A DNA stretch of 64,000 bases, from assembly GCF_009687845.1 (NCBI RefSeq), contig NZ_BLAD01000066.1:36677-100676 (forward strand), given 5' to 3'. Of the stretch, positions 19,382-29,465 are shown piece after piece. The stretch is from Acrocarpospora corrugata (lineage in GTDB: Bacteria > Actinomycetota > Actinomycetes > Streptosporangiales > Streptosporangiaceae). The stretch's first letter is position 1. Each line of letters opens with the position of its first letter. A model generated the notes under the pieces. The model did no database searches, had not been told where the DNA came from, and saw nothing but the letters and a program-made list of their open reading frames with translations. The position numbers and the translations under genes were made by a program.

Positions 19382-21121
19382 TCAGACCAGTTCCTGGGCG
19401 CGGGGCTTGGCGTCGACGCCCGCTTCCTTGCGCTGGTCAACCGTGATCGGGGTGGGAGCCCCGGTCAGCGGGTCGAAGCCCGACGCGGTCTTCGGGAAGG
19501 CGATGACGTCGCGGATCGAGTCGCCGCCCGACAGCAGCATGCAGACCCGGTCCCAGCCGTAGGCGATGCCTCCGTGCGGGGGCGGGCCGTACTTGAAGGC
19601 TTCGAGCAGGAAGCCGAACTTGCTCTCGGCCTCCTCCTTGGAGATGCCCAGCACGGCGAAGACGCGCTCCTGCATCTCGGCGCGGTGGATCCGGATCGAG
19701 CCGCCGCCGATCTCCATGCCGTTGCAGACCATGTCGTAGGCGTAGGCGAGCGCCTCGCCCGGGTGGTCCTGGAAGTCGTCGGCCCACTCCGGCTTGGGGC
19801 CGGTGAACGGGTGGTGCACGGCGGTCCAGCCGCCCTCGCCGTCCTCCTCGAACATGGGGGCGTCCACCACCCACAGGAAGGACCACTGGGACTCGTCGAT
19901 CAGGCCGCAGCGGCGGCCGATCTCCAGGCGGGCCGCGCCCAGCAGGTCACGGGCGGCGCGGGCCGGGCCGGCCGCGAAGAAGATCGCGTCGCCGACCTTG
20001 GCGCCGGTGGCGGCGGCCAGGCCGGAGATCTCCTCCTCCGACAGGTTCTTGGCCACCGGGCCGCCGAAGCCGTCCTCCTGGACCAGCACGTACGCCAGGC
20101 CGCGCGCGCCGCGCGACTTGGCCCAGTCCTGCCAGCCGTCCAGCTCCTTGCGGGTCTGGGAGGCGCCGCCGGGCATCACGATCGCGCCGACGTGCGCGGC
20201 CTGGAACACCCGGAAGGTGGTCTTGGCGAAGTACTCGGTGAGGTCGACCAGTTCGCAGCCGAAGCGCAGGTCCGGCTTGTCGGAGCCGTACCGGGCCATC
20301 GCCTCGGCGTAGGTGATCCGGGGCAGCGGGCGCGGCATGGTGTAGCCGACGGTCTCCTGCCAGACCCGGGACATGATGGCCTCGCCGAGCTCCATCACGT
20401 CGTCCTGGTCGACGAAGGACATCTCGATGTCGATCTGGGTGAACTCGGGCTGCCGGTCGGCGCGCAGGTCCTCGTCCCGGAAACACTTGGTCAGCTGGTA
20501 GTAGCGCTCCAGGCCGGCCACCATGAGCAGCTGCTTGAACAGCTGCGGCGACTGCGGCAGCGCGTACCAGTTGCCGGGCTGGAGCCGCACCGGGACCAGG
20601 AAGTCGCGCGCGCCCTCGGGCGTGGACCTGGTCAGGTTGGGCGTCTCCACGTAGACGAAGTTCCGCTCCCGCATCACCTCGTGCACCAGGTAGGTGGCCT
20701 GGGAGCGGGTCCGCAGCGCGTCGCCGACCTGCTGGCGGCGGATGTCCAGGTAGCGGTAGCGCAGCCGGGCCTCCTCCGAGACGCCGGCGTTCCCCTCGAT
20801 CGGGAACGGCAGCGGCGCGGCCTCGCTCAGCACCTCCACCCGGGAGGCGACGACCTCGATCGCGCCGGTCGGCAGGTCGGGGTTGTCGTTGCCCTCCGGC
20901 CGGACCCGCACCTCGCCGACGACCTTCACGCAGTATTCGGAGCGCAGCCCGTGCGCGTCGTCCTCCTCGCGGAAGACCACCTGGGCCGAGCCGGAGGCGT
21001 CGCGCAGGTCGATGAACACCACGCCGCCGTGGTCACGGCGGCGTGCTACCCAGCCCGCCAGCGTCACCTGCCGGCCGGCATGCTCCGGACGAAGCGTTCC
21101 TGCTTCGTGGGTGCGGATCAC
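19382..21121 (-). CDS. aspS: Aspartyl-tRNA synthetase
   Basis: A 579-residue class IIb synthetase that charges tRNA-Asp; whether it also makes Asp-tRNA-Asn cannot be told from sequence alone. N-terminal OB anticodon-binding domain ([20 protein letters not shown]), catalytic motifs with [13 protein letters not shown] (motif 2), a bacterial GAD insertion in the middle, and motif 3 GIAYGWDRV near the C-terminus. The GTG start overlaps the hisS stop (GTGA). The MBL-hisS-aspS order is usual in actinobacteria. Confidence 0.96.
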   Translation of the reverse strand: MIRTHEAGTLRPEHAGRQVTLAGWVARRRDHGGVVFIDLRDASGSAQVVFREEDDAHGLRSEYCVKVVGEVRVRPEGNDNPDLPTGAIEVVASRVEVLSEAAPLPFPIEGNAGVSEEARLRYRYLDIRRQQVGDALRTRSQATYLVHEVMRERNFVYVETPNLTRSTPEGARDFLVPVRLQPGNWYALPQSPQLFKQLLMVAGLERYYQLTKCFRDEDLRADRQPEFTQIDIEMSFVDQDDVMELGEAIMSRVWQETVGYTMPRPLPRITYAEAMARYGSDKPDLRFGCELVDLTEYFAKTTFRVFQAAHVGAIVMPGGASQTRKELDGWQDWAKSRGARGLAYVLVQEDGFGGPVAKNLSEEEISGLAAATGAKVGDAIFFAAGPARAARDLLGAARLEIGRRCGLIDESQWSFLWVVDAPMFEEDGEGGWTAVHHPFTGPKPEWADDFQDHPGEALAYAYDMVCNGMEIGGGSIRIHRAEMQERVFAVLGISKEEAESKFGFLLEAFKYGPPPHGGIAYGWDRVCMLLSGGDSIRDVIAFPKTASGFDPLTGAPTPITVDQRKEAGVDAKPRAQELV

Positions 21122-22374
21122 GAGAGTTTCCCTTTCAGGACGTCGGCGACCTCGGCAATCGGCACCGCGGTCTGCTCAGCAGTGGTCAGATCTTTCACTT
21201 GTACGGCTCCCGCCGCCAGATCCCGATCCCCGAGGATAAGGGCGAACCGGGCGCCGCTGCGGTCGGCGGCCTTCATGGCCCCCTTCACCCCGCGCCCCCC
21301 GAAGGCCATGTCGGCCGAGAGCCCGGCCCGCCGCAACGCCACGACCAGGCCGAACACCGCCCGCCTGGCCTCCTCGCCGAGCGGCACCGCGAACACGTCG
21401 ACGGTGGCCGGCTGGGCGTCGAACAGCCCTTCCGCCTCCATCGCCAGCACGGTGCGGTCCACCCCGAGCGCCCACCCGACGCTGGGCAGCGGCGGCCCGC
21501 CGATCATCTCGCTCAGCCCGTCGTAGCGGCCCCCGCCGCCGACCGCGGACTGCGACCCGAGCCCGTCGTGCAGGAACTCGAAGGTGGTCCTGGTGTAGTA
21601 GTCCAGGCCGCGCACCAGCCGGGGATCGTCGGTGTAGGTCACCCCGGCGGCGGTCAGCAGCGTGCGCACCTCTTCGTGGTAGGCCTTGCAGGCCCCGCAC
21701 AGGTGGTCGGTCACCAGCGGCGCCCCCGCCAGCTGGGCCTGCACCTCGGGGCGTTTGTCGTCCAGCACCCGGAGCGGGTTGATCTCGATCCGCTGCCGGG
21801 TCTGCTCGTCCAGGTCGAGCCCGCGCAGGAAGTCCTGCAGCGCGGCCCGGTAGGCCGGCCGGCACTCCGCGCAGCCCAGCGAGTTGAGCAGCAGCCGCAC
21901 CCCGGTCAGCCCGAGCGCCGCGTAGCCGTCCACCGCCAGCACGATCAGCTCGGCGTCCACGGCCGGGTCCTCGGTGCCGATGGCTTCCGCGCCCACCTGG
22001 GAGAAGTGCCGGTAGCGGCCCTTCTGGGCCCGCTCGTAGCGGTAGTAGCTGCCCGAGTACCAGAGTTTGACCGGCAGCGGGCCGCCGGGCAGGCCGTGCT
22101 CCAGCACGGCCCGGACCACCGAGGCGGTCCCCTCCGGGCGGAGCGTGATGGACCGCCCGCCCTTGTCGACGAAGGTGTACATCTCCTTCGTCACGATGTC
22201 GGTGGACTCGCCGACCCCGCGGGAGAACAGACCGGTGTCCTCGAACGCGGGCGTCTCGATGTAGCCGTACCCGGCCCTGCGGGCGGGCGCGGACAGCGCG
22301 TCGCGGACGGCGAGCACGCGCTCGGAGCGCGGCGGCATCCAGTCGAAGGTGCCTTTGGGCGCCTGAAAGCTCAT
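21118..22374 (-). CDS. hisS: Histidyl-tRNA synthetase
   Basis: A 418-residue class II synthetase starting [15 protein letters not shown]. Motif 2 is seen in [20 protein letters not shown]; the histidine-specific [11 protein letters not shown] motif and the GGGGRYDGL loop are both present, followed by a C-terminal anticodon-binding domain ([20 protein letters not shown]). ATG overlaps the upstream stop by one base (TAATG), and the 3' end overlaps aspS, so all three genes are probably translated in coupling. Confidence 0.96.
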   Translation of the reverse strand: MSFQAPKGTFDWMPPRSERVLAVRDALSAPARRAGYGYIETPAFEDTGLFSRGVGESTDIVTKEMYTFVDKGGRSITLRPEGTASVVRAVLEHGLPGGPLPVKLWYSGSYYRYERAQKGRYRHFSQVGAEAIGTEDPAVDAELIVLAVDGYAALGLTGVRLLLNSLGCAECRPAYRAALQDFLRGLDLDEQTRQRIEINPLRVLDDKRPEVQAQLAGAPLVTDHLCGACKAYHEEVRTLLTAAGVTYTDDPRLVRGLDYYTRTTFEFLHDGLGSQSAVGGGGRYDGLSEMIGGPPLPSVGWALGVDRTVLAMEAEGLFDAQPATVDVFAVPLGEEARRAVFGLVVALRRAGLSADMAFGGRGVKGAMKAADRSGARFALILGDRDLAAGAVQVKDLTTAEQTAVPIAEVADVLKGKLS

Positions 22375-23063
22375 TACAGTCCCCTGTGAGGGCCACGCGC
22401 GGGCGGCAACTCCTGAAGGTAGGGGTTGACGGCCCGCTCGCGGCCGATGGTCGTCTGTGGTCCATGGCCGGGCAGCACGGCCGTCTCGTCCGGCAGCGTC
22501 ATCGTGGCGGCGAGGCTGCTCATCATGGCCGAGTGGTCGCCGCCCGGGAGATCGGTGCGGCCGATCGAACCGGCGAACAGCAGATCGCCGGAGAACAAGA
22601 CCGGGGGGATCTCCTCGGCCGGGGGCAGCCGGAACGTCACCGAGCCCCGGGTGTGCCCGGGGCGGTGATCGACGGTCAGCTCCAGGCCGGCGAGTTTCAG
22701 GGTCGCGCCGTCGGTCAGCTCGCGCACGTCGTCGGGCTCGCTCAGTTCGAGGCCGCCGAACAGCTGGCTGGCCTGCGCCGAGATCCCCTTGGCCGGATCG
22801 GTGAGAAGTTCACGGTCGTCCGGATGAATCCATGCAGGAATGTCCCGGGCTCCGCAGACCGGCGCGACCGACCAGACGTGATCGAGGTGACCGTGCGTCA
22901 GCACGACCGCGACGGGCTTGAGCCGGTGCTCGCGCAGCACCTCGTCCAGCTCCCCGACAGCGTCCTGACCTGGGTCGACGACCACGCACTCGGCACCGGC
23001 CCCGGGCGCGATCACATAACAATTTGCCTGGAAGGACCCAGCGGGGAACGCGGCGATCAACAA
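22374..23063 (-). CDS. MBL-fold metallohydrolase (glyoxalase II-like)
   Basis: A 229-residue metallo-beta-lactamase-fold hydrolase. The zinc motif [12 protein letters not shown] (HxHxDH), a later His in [11 protein letters not shown], an Asp in [14 protein letters not shown], and LPGHGPQTT complete the metal site. The closest assignable group is hydroxyacylglutathione-hydrolase-like, but actinomycetes lack glutathione, so the true thioester substrate is open. Start is TTG with GAGG eight bases upstream. It is first in the MBL-hisS-aspS operon and divergent from a cyclophilin gene. Confidence 0.88.
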   Translation of the reverse strand: MLIAAFPAGSFQANCYVIAPGAGAECVVVDPGQDAVGELDEVLREHRLKPVAVVLTHGHLDHVWSVAPVCGARDIPAWIHPDDRELLTDPAKGISAQASQLFGGLELSEPDDVRELTDGATLKLAGLELTVDHRPGHTRGSVTFRLPPAEEIPPVLFSGDLLFAGSIGRTDLPGGDHSAMMSSLAATMTLPDETAVLPGHGPQTTIGRERAVNPYLQELPPARGPHRGL

Positions 23064-23208
23064 CGGAGAGGCCTCGATGTCTCAAGGATTGCGCGAGCGA
23101 ATGTAACCGAAGGGTACCGGTGCGGGTCGGCGGGCTGCGAACTAATACCTGTGTGCCGATACGATTCGCCCACCTCAATAGTCATTCTTGGACAGTCGGG
23201 AGGACGAA

Positions 23209-24036
23209 GTGGTCAGCGGTAAGGACCGCCAGAAGCAACTCGCGCGCGAGCATTACGAGCGCCAGCAGACCACGCGCGTTCAGCGGGAGCGCGCCGCCAA
23301 GCGGACCGCGGCCATCGGCACCACCGTCGGCGTCCTGGTGGTGGTCGGCGGCATCGTGGCCGCGGCGACCCTGCTGGGCGGCGGCGACGACGAGGTGACG
23401 GCGGCGACGCCCACCGACACCGCGGTGCCCTCGGCGAGCGCGCCCGCCGCCGGGCCGAAGGCCTACGATCCGGCCTCGGGCACCTGCGAGTACCAGCCGG
23501 ACGGGCAGGCGGCCAAGGACGTCGGCCAGCCCCCCGCGAAGGTGGCCGCGCAGCCCGCGACGATGACCATCAAGACCAGCCTGGGCGTGATCGAGGCCAG
23601 CCTGGACGGCGCGAAGGCGCCCTGCACGGTCGGCTCGTTCCAGTTCCTGGCCGAGAAGAAGTACTTCAACGACACCAAGTGTCACCGCCTGACCACCGAG
23701 GGCATCAAGGTGCTCCAGTGCGGCGACCCGACGGCGTCGGGCAGCGGCGGCCCCGGCTACCGCTTCACGGACGAGAACCTGGAAGGCGCCAGCTACAAGC
23801 GCGGCGTGCTGGCCATGGCCAACAGCGGCCCTGGCACCAACGGCAGCCAGTTCTTCATCGTGTACGGCGACGAGACCGACTCACTCCCCGACTCCTACAC
23901 CCCCTTCGGCACGATCACCAAGGGCATCGAACTGGTGGACCAGGTGGCCAAGGACGGGGTCGAGGGCGGCGGCGGCGACGGCCCGCCGAAGACGGCTGTC
24001 GACATCAAAGACGTGACAATTACCGGCAAGAGCTGA
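23209..24036 (+). CDS. Membrane-anchored cyclophilin-type peptidyl-prolyl isomerase
   Basis: A 275-residue PPIase. A basic cytosolic head (GKDRQKQLAREHYERQQ) is followed by one membrane helix at about 35-57 (IGTTVGVLVVVGGIVAAATL), a short linker and an extracytoplasmic cyclophilin domain with NGSQFFIVYGD and FGTITKGIELVDQV. The NGSQFF core keeps the Phe that the lipoprotein paralogue at 16262 has lost, so this copy should be the more active. GTG start with GGGAGG seven bases upstream. The linkage to relA and MBL-hisS matches the ppiB neighbourhood in mycobacteria. Confidence 0.92.
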   Translation: MVSGKDRQKQLAREHYERQQTTRVQRERAAKRTAAIGTTVGVLVVVGGIVAAATLLGGGDDEVTAATPTDTAVPSASAPAAGPKAYDPASGTCEYQPDGQAAKDVGQPPAKVAAQPATMTIKTSLGVIEASLDGAKAPCTVGSFQFLAEKKYFNDTKCHRLTTEGIKVLQCGDPTASGSGGPGYRFTDENLEGASYKRGVLAMANSGPGTNGSQFFIVYGDETDSLPDSYTPFGTITKGIELVDQVAKDGVEGGGGDGPPKTAVDIKDVTITGKS

Positions 24037-24095
24037 CGTAATACAACCAAGGGCCGTTTGCGCCCTGGAGGCTGATTCGAGTGCGGGAGGACACG

Positions 24096-25319
24096 GTGAC
24101 CACCGACCCGTGGGGCCGGGTAGACGACGACGGCACCGTCTACGTGCGTACGGCTGAGGGAGAACGGGCCGTCGGGTCCTGGCAGGCCGGTGAACCGGAA
24201 GAGGCGCTGGCCTACTTCCACCGCAAGTTCGACGAGCTGGCCGGCCAGGTCCAGCTGCTCGAACAGCGGGTCCGGGGCACCGATCTGCCGCCCGCGCAGG
24301 CCGAGGCGAGCATCCTCAAGCTCCGCGAGGCGGTTGCGGAGGCGCACGCGGTCGGCGATCTCGGCTCGCTCAACGATCGCCTCGGGGCGCTGACCGAACT
24401 GGTCGGCAAGCGCCGCGAGGAGGTCCGGGCGGCCCGGGACCAGGCCAGGTCGCAGGCCAAGGAGATCAAGGAACGGATCGTCGCCGAGGCGGAGCGGATC
24501 GCCGAGGACGCCACCCACTGGAAGTCCGGCGGCGAGCGGCTGCGGCAGCTGGTCGAGGAGTGGAAGGCGGCCGAGCGGATCGACCGCGCCACCGAGGCCG
24601 GCCTGTGGAAGCGGCTGTCCACCGCCAGGACGGCGTTCGCGAAGCGGCGTAAGGCGTACTTCTCCTCGCTGGACGAGCAGCGCGACCAGGTGCGCGGCGA
24701 GAAGGAGCGGATCGTCATCGAGGCCGAGGCACTGGCCTCCTCGACCGACTGGAACGCCACCGCCGCCTCCTACCGCGAGCTGATGCGGCAGTGGAAGTCG
24801 GCCGGGCGGGCCTCCCGCGAGGCCGAGGACGACCTGTGGAACCGCTTCAAGGGCGCCCAGGACCTGTTCTTCCAGGCCAGGTCCGCGGTGTTCGCCGAGC
24901 GGGACGCCTCGTTCGCCGCCAACGCGGAGGCCAAGGAGCAGCTGCTGGTGGACGCGGAGAAGATCCTCCCGGTCACCGACGTGCGGGCGGCGCGGAACGC
25001 GCTGCGCGCCCTGGTGGAGCGCTGGGAGGCCGTCGGCCCGGTGCCGCGCGAGCAGCGGGACCGGCTGGAGGGCGGCCTGCGCAAGGTCGACGACGCGGTC
25101 CGCAAGGCCGAGGAGGAGCAGTGGAAGCGCTCCAACCCGGAGGCCAGGGCGCGCGCCCAGGACACGGTGAACCAGCTGCGGAAGTCGATCGAGCAGCTGG
25201 AGGGCCGGCTGGCGAAGGCGCAGCCGGGCAGCAAGGCCGCCAAGGAGGCCGAGGAGTCGATCGCGGCCCGGCGGTCCTGGCTGCAGGAGGCCGAGCGCAC
25301 GCTGGCCGAGTTCTCCTGA
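24096..25319 (+). CDS. DUF349 coiled-coil protein
   Basis: About 407 residues, almost wholly helical and charged. It contains several DUF349 repeats, each with an HWKSGGERLRQLVEEWKAAE-type W...W pattern (about residues 145, 220 and 300). The repeats alternate with basic segments such as FAKRRKAYFSSLDEQRDQV. The family has no established function; the repeats suggest protein-protein or nucleic-acid contacts. GTG 24096 is preceded by GGGAGG; an in-frame GTG at 24081 is possible. It lies 59 bp after the cyclophilin gene and ends before a bidirectional hairpin. Confidence 0.85.
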   Translation: MTTDPWGRVDDDGTVYVRTAEGERAVGSWQAGEPEEALAYFHRKFDELAGQVQLLEQRVRGTDLPPAQAEASILKLREAVAEAHAVGDLGSLNDRLGALTELVGKRREEVRAARDQARSQAKEIKERIVAEAERIAEDATHWKSGGERLRQLVEEWKAAERIDRATEAGLWKRLSTARTAFAKRRKAYFSSLDEQRDQVRGEKERIVIEAEALASSTDWNATAASYRELMRQWKSAGRASREAEDDLWNRFKGAQDLFFQARSAVFAERDASFAANAEAKEQLLVDAEKILPVTDVRAARNALRALVERWEAVGPVPREQRDRLEGGLRKVDDAVRKAEEEQWKRSNPEARARAQDTVNQLRKSIEQLEGRLAKAQPGSKAAKEAEESIAARRSWLQEAERTLAEFS

Positions 25320-25333
25320 TCAGCTCATGACGG

Positions 25334-25357
25334 AGCCCCCGCCGGTCGGCGGGGGCT
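25334..25357. terminator. Terminator between DUF349 gene and relA
   Basis: AGCCCCCGCC and GGCGGGGGCT form a 10-bp perfect stem with a 4-nt loop. On the plus strand TTCGTCTGTT follows, a reasonable terminator tail. The genes are convergent, so it can serve both. Confidence 0.8.
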
Positions 25358-25365
25358 TTCGTCTG

Positions 25366-27771
25366 TTACGAGGTGACCCGGTAGACGTCGTAGACGCCCT
25401 GGATGGTGCGGACGGCCTTCAGGACGTGGCCGAGGTGTTTGGGGTCGCCCATCTCGAAGGTGAACTTGCTGACCGCGACGCGGTCCCTGGAGGTGGTCAC
25501 CGACGCCGACAGGATGTTCACGTGCTGGTCGGAGAGGGTCCTGGTGACGTCGGAGAGCAGGCGGGGCCGGTCGAGGGCCTCGACCTGGATGGCCACCAGG
25601 AACACCGAGTCGTCGCCCGGCGACCAGGCGACCTCGACCAGGCGGTCGGGCTGCTCGCGTAGCTGGCCTACGTTGGCGCAGTCCACGCGGTGCACCGAGA
25701 CGCCGTGGCCTCGGGTGACGAAGCCGATGATGTCGTCGCCCGGGACCGGGGTGCAGCAGCGGGAGAGGCGTACCCAGACGTCAGGGTCGCCGGCCACTAT
25801 GACACCCGCGTTGGAATTGGCCCTGGGGCGGCCCGTGAGCCGCGTGACGACCGAAGCCTCGGCGATGTCCTCCTCGGCCCCTTCGACGCCGCCCAGGGCC
25901 TGTACGAGCTTCTGTACGACGCTCTGGGCCGCGATGTGGCCCTCGCCAACGGCCGCGTATAGGGCCGATACATCCGGATACCGCAGATCCCGGGCCAGCG
26001 CCAGCAGCGCCTCCCCCGACATCAGCCGCTGCAACGGCAGACCCTGCTTGCGCATCGCCCGGCCGATGGCCTCTTTGCCCGCCTCGATCGCGGTCTCGCG
26101 CCGCTCCTTCGAGAACCACTGGCGGATCTTGTTACGCGCCCGCCCGCTCTTGACGAACTTCAGCCAGTCCCGCGAAGGACCGGCGTCCGGCGACTTGGAG
26201 GTGAAGATCTCCACCGTGTCGCCGTTGCTGAGCCTGGACTCCAGCGGCACCAGCCGCCCGTTCACCCGGGCGCCGATACATCGGTGCCCGACCTCGGTGT
26301 GCACCGCGTACGCGAAGTCGACCGGGGTGGCGCCGTCGGGGAGGGCCACCACCTGGCCGCGCGGGGTGAAGACGAACACCTCGGAGACCGACAGGTCGAA
26401 GCGGAGCGACTCCAGGAACTCGCCCGGGTCGGAGGTCTCCTTCTGCCAGTCCAGCAGCTGGCGCAGCCAGGCCATGTCGTTGACCTCCTTGACCTTGGCC
26501 GGGCCCGAGGTGGTCATCTCCTCCTTGTACTTCCAGTGCGCGGCCACGCCGTACTCCGCGCGGTTGTGCATGGCGCGGGTGCGGATCTGGAGTTCGACCG
26601 GTTTGCCCTCCGGGCCGATCACCGTGGTGTGCAGCGACTGGTACATGTTGAACTTGGGCATCGCGATGTAGTCCTTGAACCGGCCGGGGACCGGGTTCCA
26701 CCGCGCGTGGATCGTTCCGAGCGCGGCGTAGCAGTCGCGGACCGTGTCCACCAGGACCCGGATGCCCACCAGGTCGTAGATGTCGTCGAAGGCGACGCCC
26801 CGGGCGATCATCTTCTGGTAGATCGAGTAGTAGTGCTTGGGGCGGCCCTTCACGGCCGCCTTGATCTTGGACTCGCGCAGGTCGCCGGAGACGTTCTCGA
26901 TCACTTCCTGGAGGAACAGGTCGCGGCGCGGGGCCCGCTCGGACACCATCCTGGCGATCTCGTCATACCGCTTCGGGTAGAGCATGGCGAACGCGAGGTC
27001 CTCCAGCTCCCACTTGATGGTGTTCATGCCCAGCCGGTGCGCCAGCGGCGCGAAGATCTCCAGCGTCTCCCGGGACTTCTGCTGCCGCTTGTGCTCCGGC
27101 ATGTAACGCATGGTGCGCATGTTGTGCAGCCGGTCGGCGAGCTTGATCACCAGGACCCGGATGTCGCGGGACATCGCCACGACCATCTTGCGCACGGTCT
27201 CGGCCTGCGCGGCGTCGCCGAACTTGACCTTGTCCAGCTTGGTCACGCCGTCGACCAGCTGCCCGATGCTCTCGCCGAAGTCGGCGCGCAGCTCGTCCAG
27301 GCTGTAGGCGGTGTCCTCCACCGTGTCGTGCAGCAGGGCGGCGCACAGGGTCTCGTCGTCGGTGCCCAGTTCGGCCAGGATGGTGGCCACCGCCAGCGGG
27401 TGGGTGATGTAGGGGTCCCCGCTCTTGCGGACCTGGTCGCGGTGGTGGAAGGCGGCCACGTCGTAGGCGCGTTCGATCAGGCGCAGGTCGGCCTTCGGGT
27501 GGCTGGCCCGCACCGTCTTGAACAATGGCTCCAGAACCGGATTCATCGCCCCCCACTGCCCCCCGAACCGCGCGAGCCTGCGTCGGACGGCCGGCGCAGG
27601 CTTCTCCCCTGACTTCTCCCCTTCGTCTACTCCAACGTCACGCGAACGGGAATCACTTCCGGGGCCGGGGGCGGGACCGGCTTCCGCGGCCTCCGCGCGC
27701 GGCTCCACCGGCGCGGGCTCCGCGGGCGCGGCGGAGGTCACGCTGTCGGGGGCGACCACATCACGGGGCAC
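25366..27771 (-). CDS. relA: Bifunctional (p)ppGpp synthetase/hydrolase (RSH)
   Basis: An 801-residue long RSH protein controlling the stringent response. The HD hydrolase domain has [20 protein letters not shown] and LLHDTVED (H148, D149). It is followed by the synthetase domain ([37 protein letters not shown]), a TGS domain ([20 protein letters not shown]), and a C-terminal ACT domain ([20 protein letters not shown]). Intact hydrolase residues mean it should both make and degrade (p)ppGpp. The first ~75 residues are an unconserved Ala/Pro/Glu-rich extension. GTG start. Lies 61 bp after apt in the yajC-secD-secF-apt-relA order. Confidence 0.96.
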   Translation of the reverse strand: MPRDVVAPDSVTSAAPAEPAPVEPRAEAAEAGPAPGPGSDSRSRDVGVDEGEKSGEKPAPAVRRRLARFGGQWGAMNPVLEPLFKTVRASHPKADLRLIERAYDVAAFHHRDQVRKSGDPYITHPLAVATILAELGTDDETLCAALLHDTVEDTAYSLDELRADFGESIGQLVDGVTKLDKVKFGDAAQAETVRKMVVAMSRDIRVLVIKLADRLHNMRTMRYMPEHKRQQKSRETLEIFAPLAHRLGMNTIKWELEDLAFAMLYPKRYDEIARMVSERAPRRDLFLQEVIENVSGDLRESKIKAAVKGRPKHYYSIYQKMIARGVAFDDIYDLVGIRVLVDTVRDCYAALGTIHARWNPVPGRFKDYIAMPKFNMYQSLHTTVIGPEGKPVELQIRTRAMHNRAEYGVAAHWKYKEEMTTSGPAKVKEVNDMAWLRQLLDWQKETSDPGEFLESLRFDLSVSEVFVFTPRGQVVALPDGATPVDFAYAVHTEVGHRCIGARVNGRLVPLESRLSNGDTVEIFTSKSPDAGPSRDWLKFVKSGRARNKIRQWFSKERRETAIEAGKEAIGRAMRKQGLPLQRLMSGEALLALARDLRYPDVSALYAAVGEGHIAAQSVVQKLVQALGGVEGAEEDIAEASVVTRLTGRPRANSNAGVIVAGDPDVWVRLSRCCTPVPGDDIIGFVTRGHGVSVHRVDCANVGQLREQPDRLVEVAWSPGDDSVFLVAIQVEALDRPRLLSDVTRTLSDQHVNILSASVTTSRDRVAVSKFTFEMGDPKHLGHVLKAVRTIQGVYDVYRVTS

Positions 27772-27832
27772 ACAGACTCCTTAAAGCGTCGAGTCCAGGC
27801 CCCAAGTCTATCGGTGCCGCCGGGGCCGGGAA

Positions 27833-28339
27833 TCAGACGGTCACCAGGGACCGGACGTCGAGGCCGGCCAGCTTCTCCCGGCCGGCCAGGAAGGACAGCT
27901 CCATCAGGAACGAGACGCCGACCACCTGCGCCCCGGTCCGCCTGACCAGGTCCACGGTCGCGGCGGCCGTGCCGCCGGTGGCGAGCACGTCGTCCACGAT
28001 CAGCACCCGCTCGCCGGGGGCGAGCGCGTCGGTGTGCATCTCGAGCGTGGCGGAGCCGTACTCCAGATCGTAGGACTCCTCGAAGGTTTCGGCAGGCAGT
28101 TTGCCCTTCTTACGGACCGGAACGAAACCCGCGGCGTTCCGGATCGCGACCGGGGCGGCCAGGATGAAGCCGCGGGCCTCGATGCCGACGACCTTGTCGA
28201 AGGCGTATCCGGCGGACAGCCCGTCCACGACCATGGTGAACGCGGCCGGCTCGGCCAGCAGCGGAGTGATGTCCTTGAAAAGAATGCCCGGCTTGGGGTA
28301 GTCCGGGATGTCCCTGATCAGCGAGATCCAATCGGTCAC
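27833..28339 (-). CDS. apt: Adenine phosphoribosyltransferase
   Basis: A 168-residue purine-salvage enzyme converting adenine and PRPP to AMP. The PRPP-binding motif is VLIVDDVLATGGTAAATVDL; IPDYPKPGILFKDITPLL at the N-terminus is the Apt signature. GTG start, confirmed by homology at MTDWISLIRDIPDY. A 7+7-bp palindrome (28349-28364) sits directly upstream of the Shine-Dalgarno, and a large hairpin separates apt from secF, so its expression may be partly independent of secDF. Confidence 0.95.
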   Translation of the reverse strand: MTDWISLIRDIPDYPKPGILFKDITPLLAEPAAFTMVVDGLSAGYAFDKVVGIEARGFILAAPVAIRNAAGFVPVRKKGKLPAETFEESYDLEYGSATLEMHTDALAPGERVLIVDDVLATGGTAAATVDLVRRTGAQVVGVSFLMELSFLAGREKLAGLDVRSLVTV

Positions 28340-28348
28340 CCGCCCACC

Positions 28349-28364
28349 TTAAGGCACGCCTTAA
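28349..28364. promoter_or_regulatory. Palindrome upstream of apt
   Basis: TTAAGGC-AC-GCCTTAA is a perfect 7-bp inverted repeat with a 2-bp centre, ten bases upstream of the apt GTG. In RNA its 3' arm would abut the apt ribosome-binding site (GGTGGG); in DNA it could be a repressor site. No function is known. Confidence 0.4.
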
Positions 28365-28368
28365 ACAT

Positions 28369-28408
28369 CGCACACCCCGCGTCCCAGACCGGGGACGCGG
28401 GGTGTGCG
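28369..28408 (-). terminator. Long hairpin between secF and apt
   Basis: A 17-bp perfect stem (CGCACACCCCGCGTCCC and its complement) with a 6-nt loop, 13 bp after the secF stop. The following minus-strand sequence ATGTTTAAG is only weakly U-rich. It probably reduces secDF read-through into apt-relA, or protects the 3' end of the secDF message. Confidence 0.65.
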
Positions 28409-28421
28409 AAAGCGATCGGTG

Positions 28422-29465
28422 TTACTTCTTGGGCTTGTCCTTCGCCGCGCCGACCGGCTCCTTCTTGGCCTTGGCGGGGCTCTTCGCGGTGGCCTGCTTG
28501 GCCTCGGAGGCCTCGCGCTGCGCCACCCGGCGGGCCAGCGCCTGCCACTGCGGCTCCCGCTCCTTGAGCGACACCAGTATCGGCGTCGCCACGCAGATCG
28601 AGGAGTACGTGCCGACCAGCATGCCGACGAACAGCGCCAGCGACAGGTCCTTCAGCGTGCCCGCGCCGAGCAGCGTGGTGCCGATGAACAGGATCGCCGC
28701 CACTGGCAGGATCGCGACCAGCGAGGTGTTCAGCGACCGGATCAGGGTGTGACTGAGCGCGTTGTTGGCGGCCTGGGTGTACGTCATCTTGGCCGACGTC
28801 CCCAGCTTCCCGGTCACCTCCTTGATCATGTCGAACACCACGACCGCGTCGTACAGCGAGTAGCCGAGGATGGTGAGGAAGCCCAGCATGGTCGCCGGGG
28901 TCACCTCGAAGCCCGACCACGCGTACACGCCCGCGGTGATCACCAGGTCGTGCAGCAGCGCGACGATGGCCGCCAGGGCCATCTGCCACTCGAACGCGAA
29001 GGTCAGATACGCCATGATCGCGATCATGAACACGATCAGGCCGTACACGGCCTTCTCGGAGACCTCGCCGCCCCAGGTCGCGCCGATGACCTGCGAGCTG
29101 ACCTGGTTCTCCGCCACCCCGAACTCGGTCGAGATGGCCTTCTGAACCTTGGTCACCTCGGCGGTCGACAGGCTCTCCGTGGTGACCCGCCAGTTGGCGG
29201 TGCCCGCCTCCTGGACGATGATCTGGTGCACCCCGGCGTCGCCGACGGTGGCCCGGACCGTCTCCACGGTGGAGGTCGGCGTGCGGGCGAAGTCGAAGAC
29301 CGAGCCGCCCCGGAACTCCACGCCCAGGTTGAGGCCCTGGTTGATGATCAGTCCGGCGATGGACACGATCAGCAGGAAGGCCGACAGGCCGTACCAGATC
29401 TTGCGCTTGCCGACGAAATCGATGTTGATGTCGCCGCGGTAGAGGCGGCCGATGACGCCCGGCAT
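28422..29465 (-). CDS. secF: Protein translocase subunit SecF
   Basis: A 347-residue inner-membrane protein that, with SecD, uses the proton gradient to help pull proteins out through SecYEG. Helix 1 (IWYGLSAFLLIVSIAGLII), then the periplasmic P4-like domain, then a five-helix block (SLYDAVVVFDMIKE carries the conserved Asp/Asp pair of helix 4). The C-terminal tail is rich in Lys and Ala. Two ATG codons follow each other; the second (29465) has GGAGG at ideal distance, while the first overlaps the secD stop as ATGA. Operon yajC-secD-secF. Confidence 0.95.
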   Translation of the reverse strand: MPGVIGRLYRGDINIDFVGKRKIWYGLSAFLLIVSIAGLIINQGLNLGVEFRGGSVFDFARTPTSTVETVRATVGDAGVHQIIVQEAGTANWRVTTESLSTAEVTKVQKAISTEFGVAENQVSSQVIGATWGGEVSEKAVYGLIVFMIAIMAYLTFAFEWQMALAAIVALLHDLVITAGVYAWSGFEVTPATMLGFLTILGYSLYDAVVVFDMIKEVTGKLGTSAKMTYTQAANNALSHTLIRSLNTSLVAILPVAAILFIGTTLLGAGTLKDLSLALFVGMLVGTYSSICVATPILVSLKEREPQWQALARRVAQREASEAKQATAKSPAKAKKEPVGAAKDKPKK

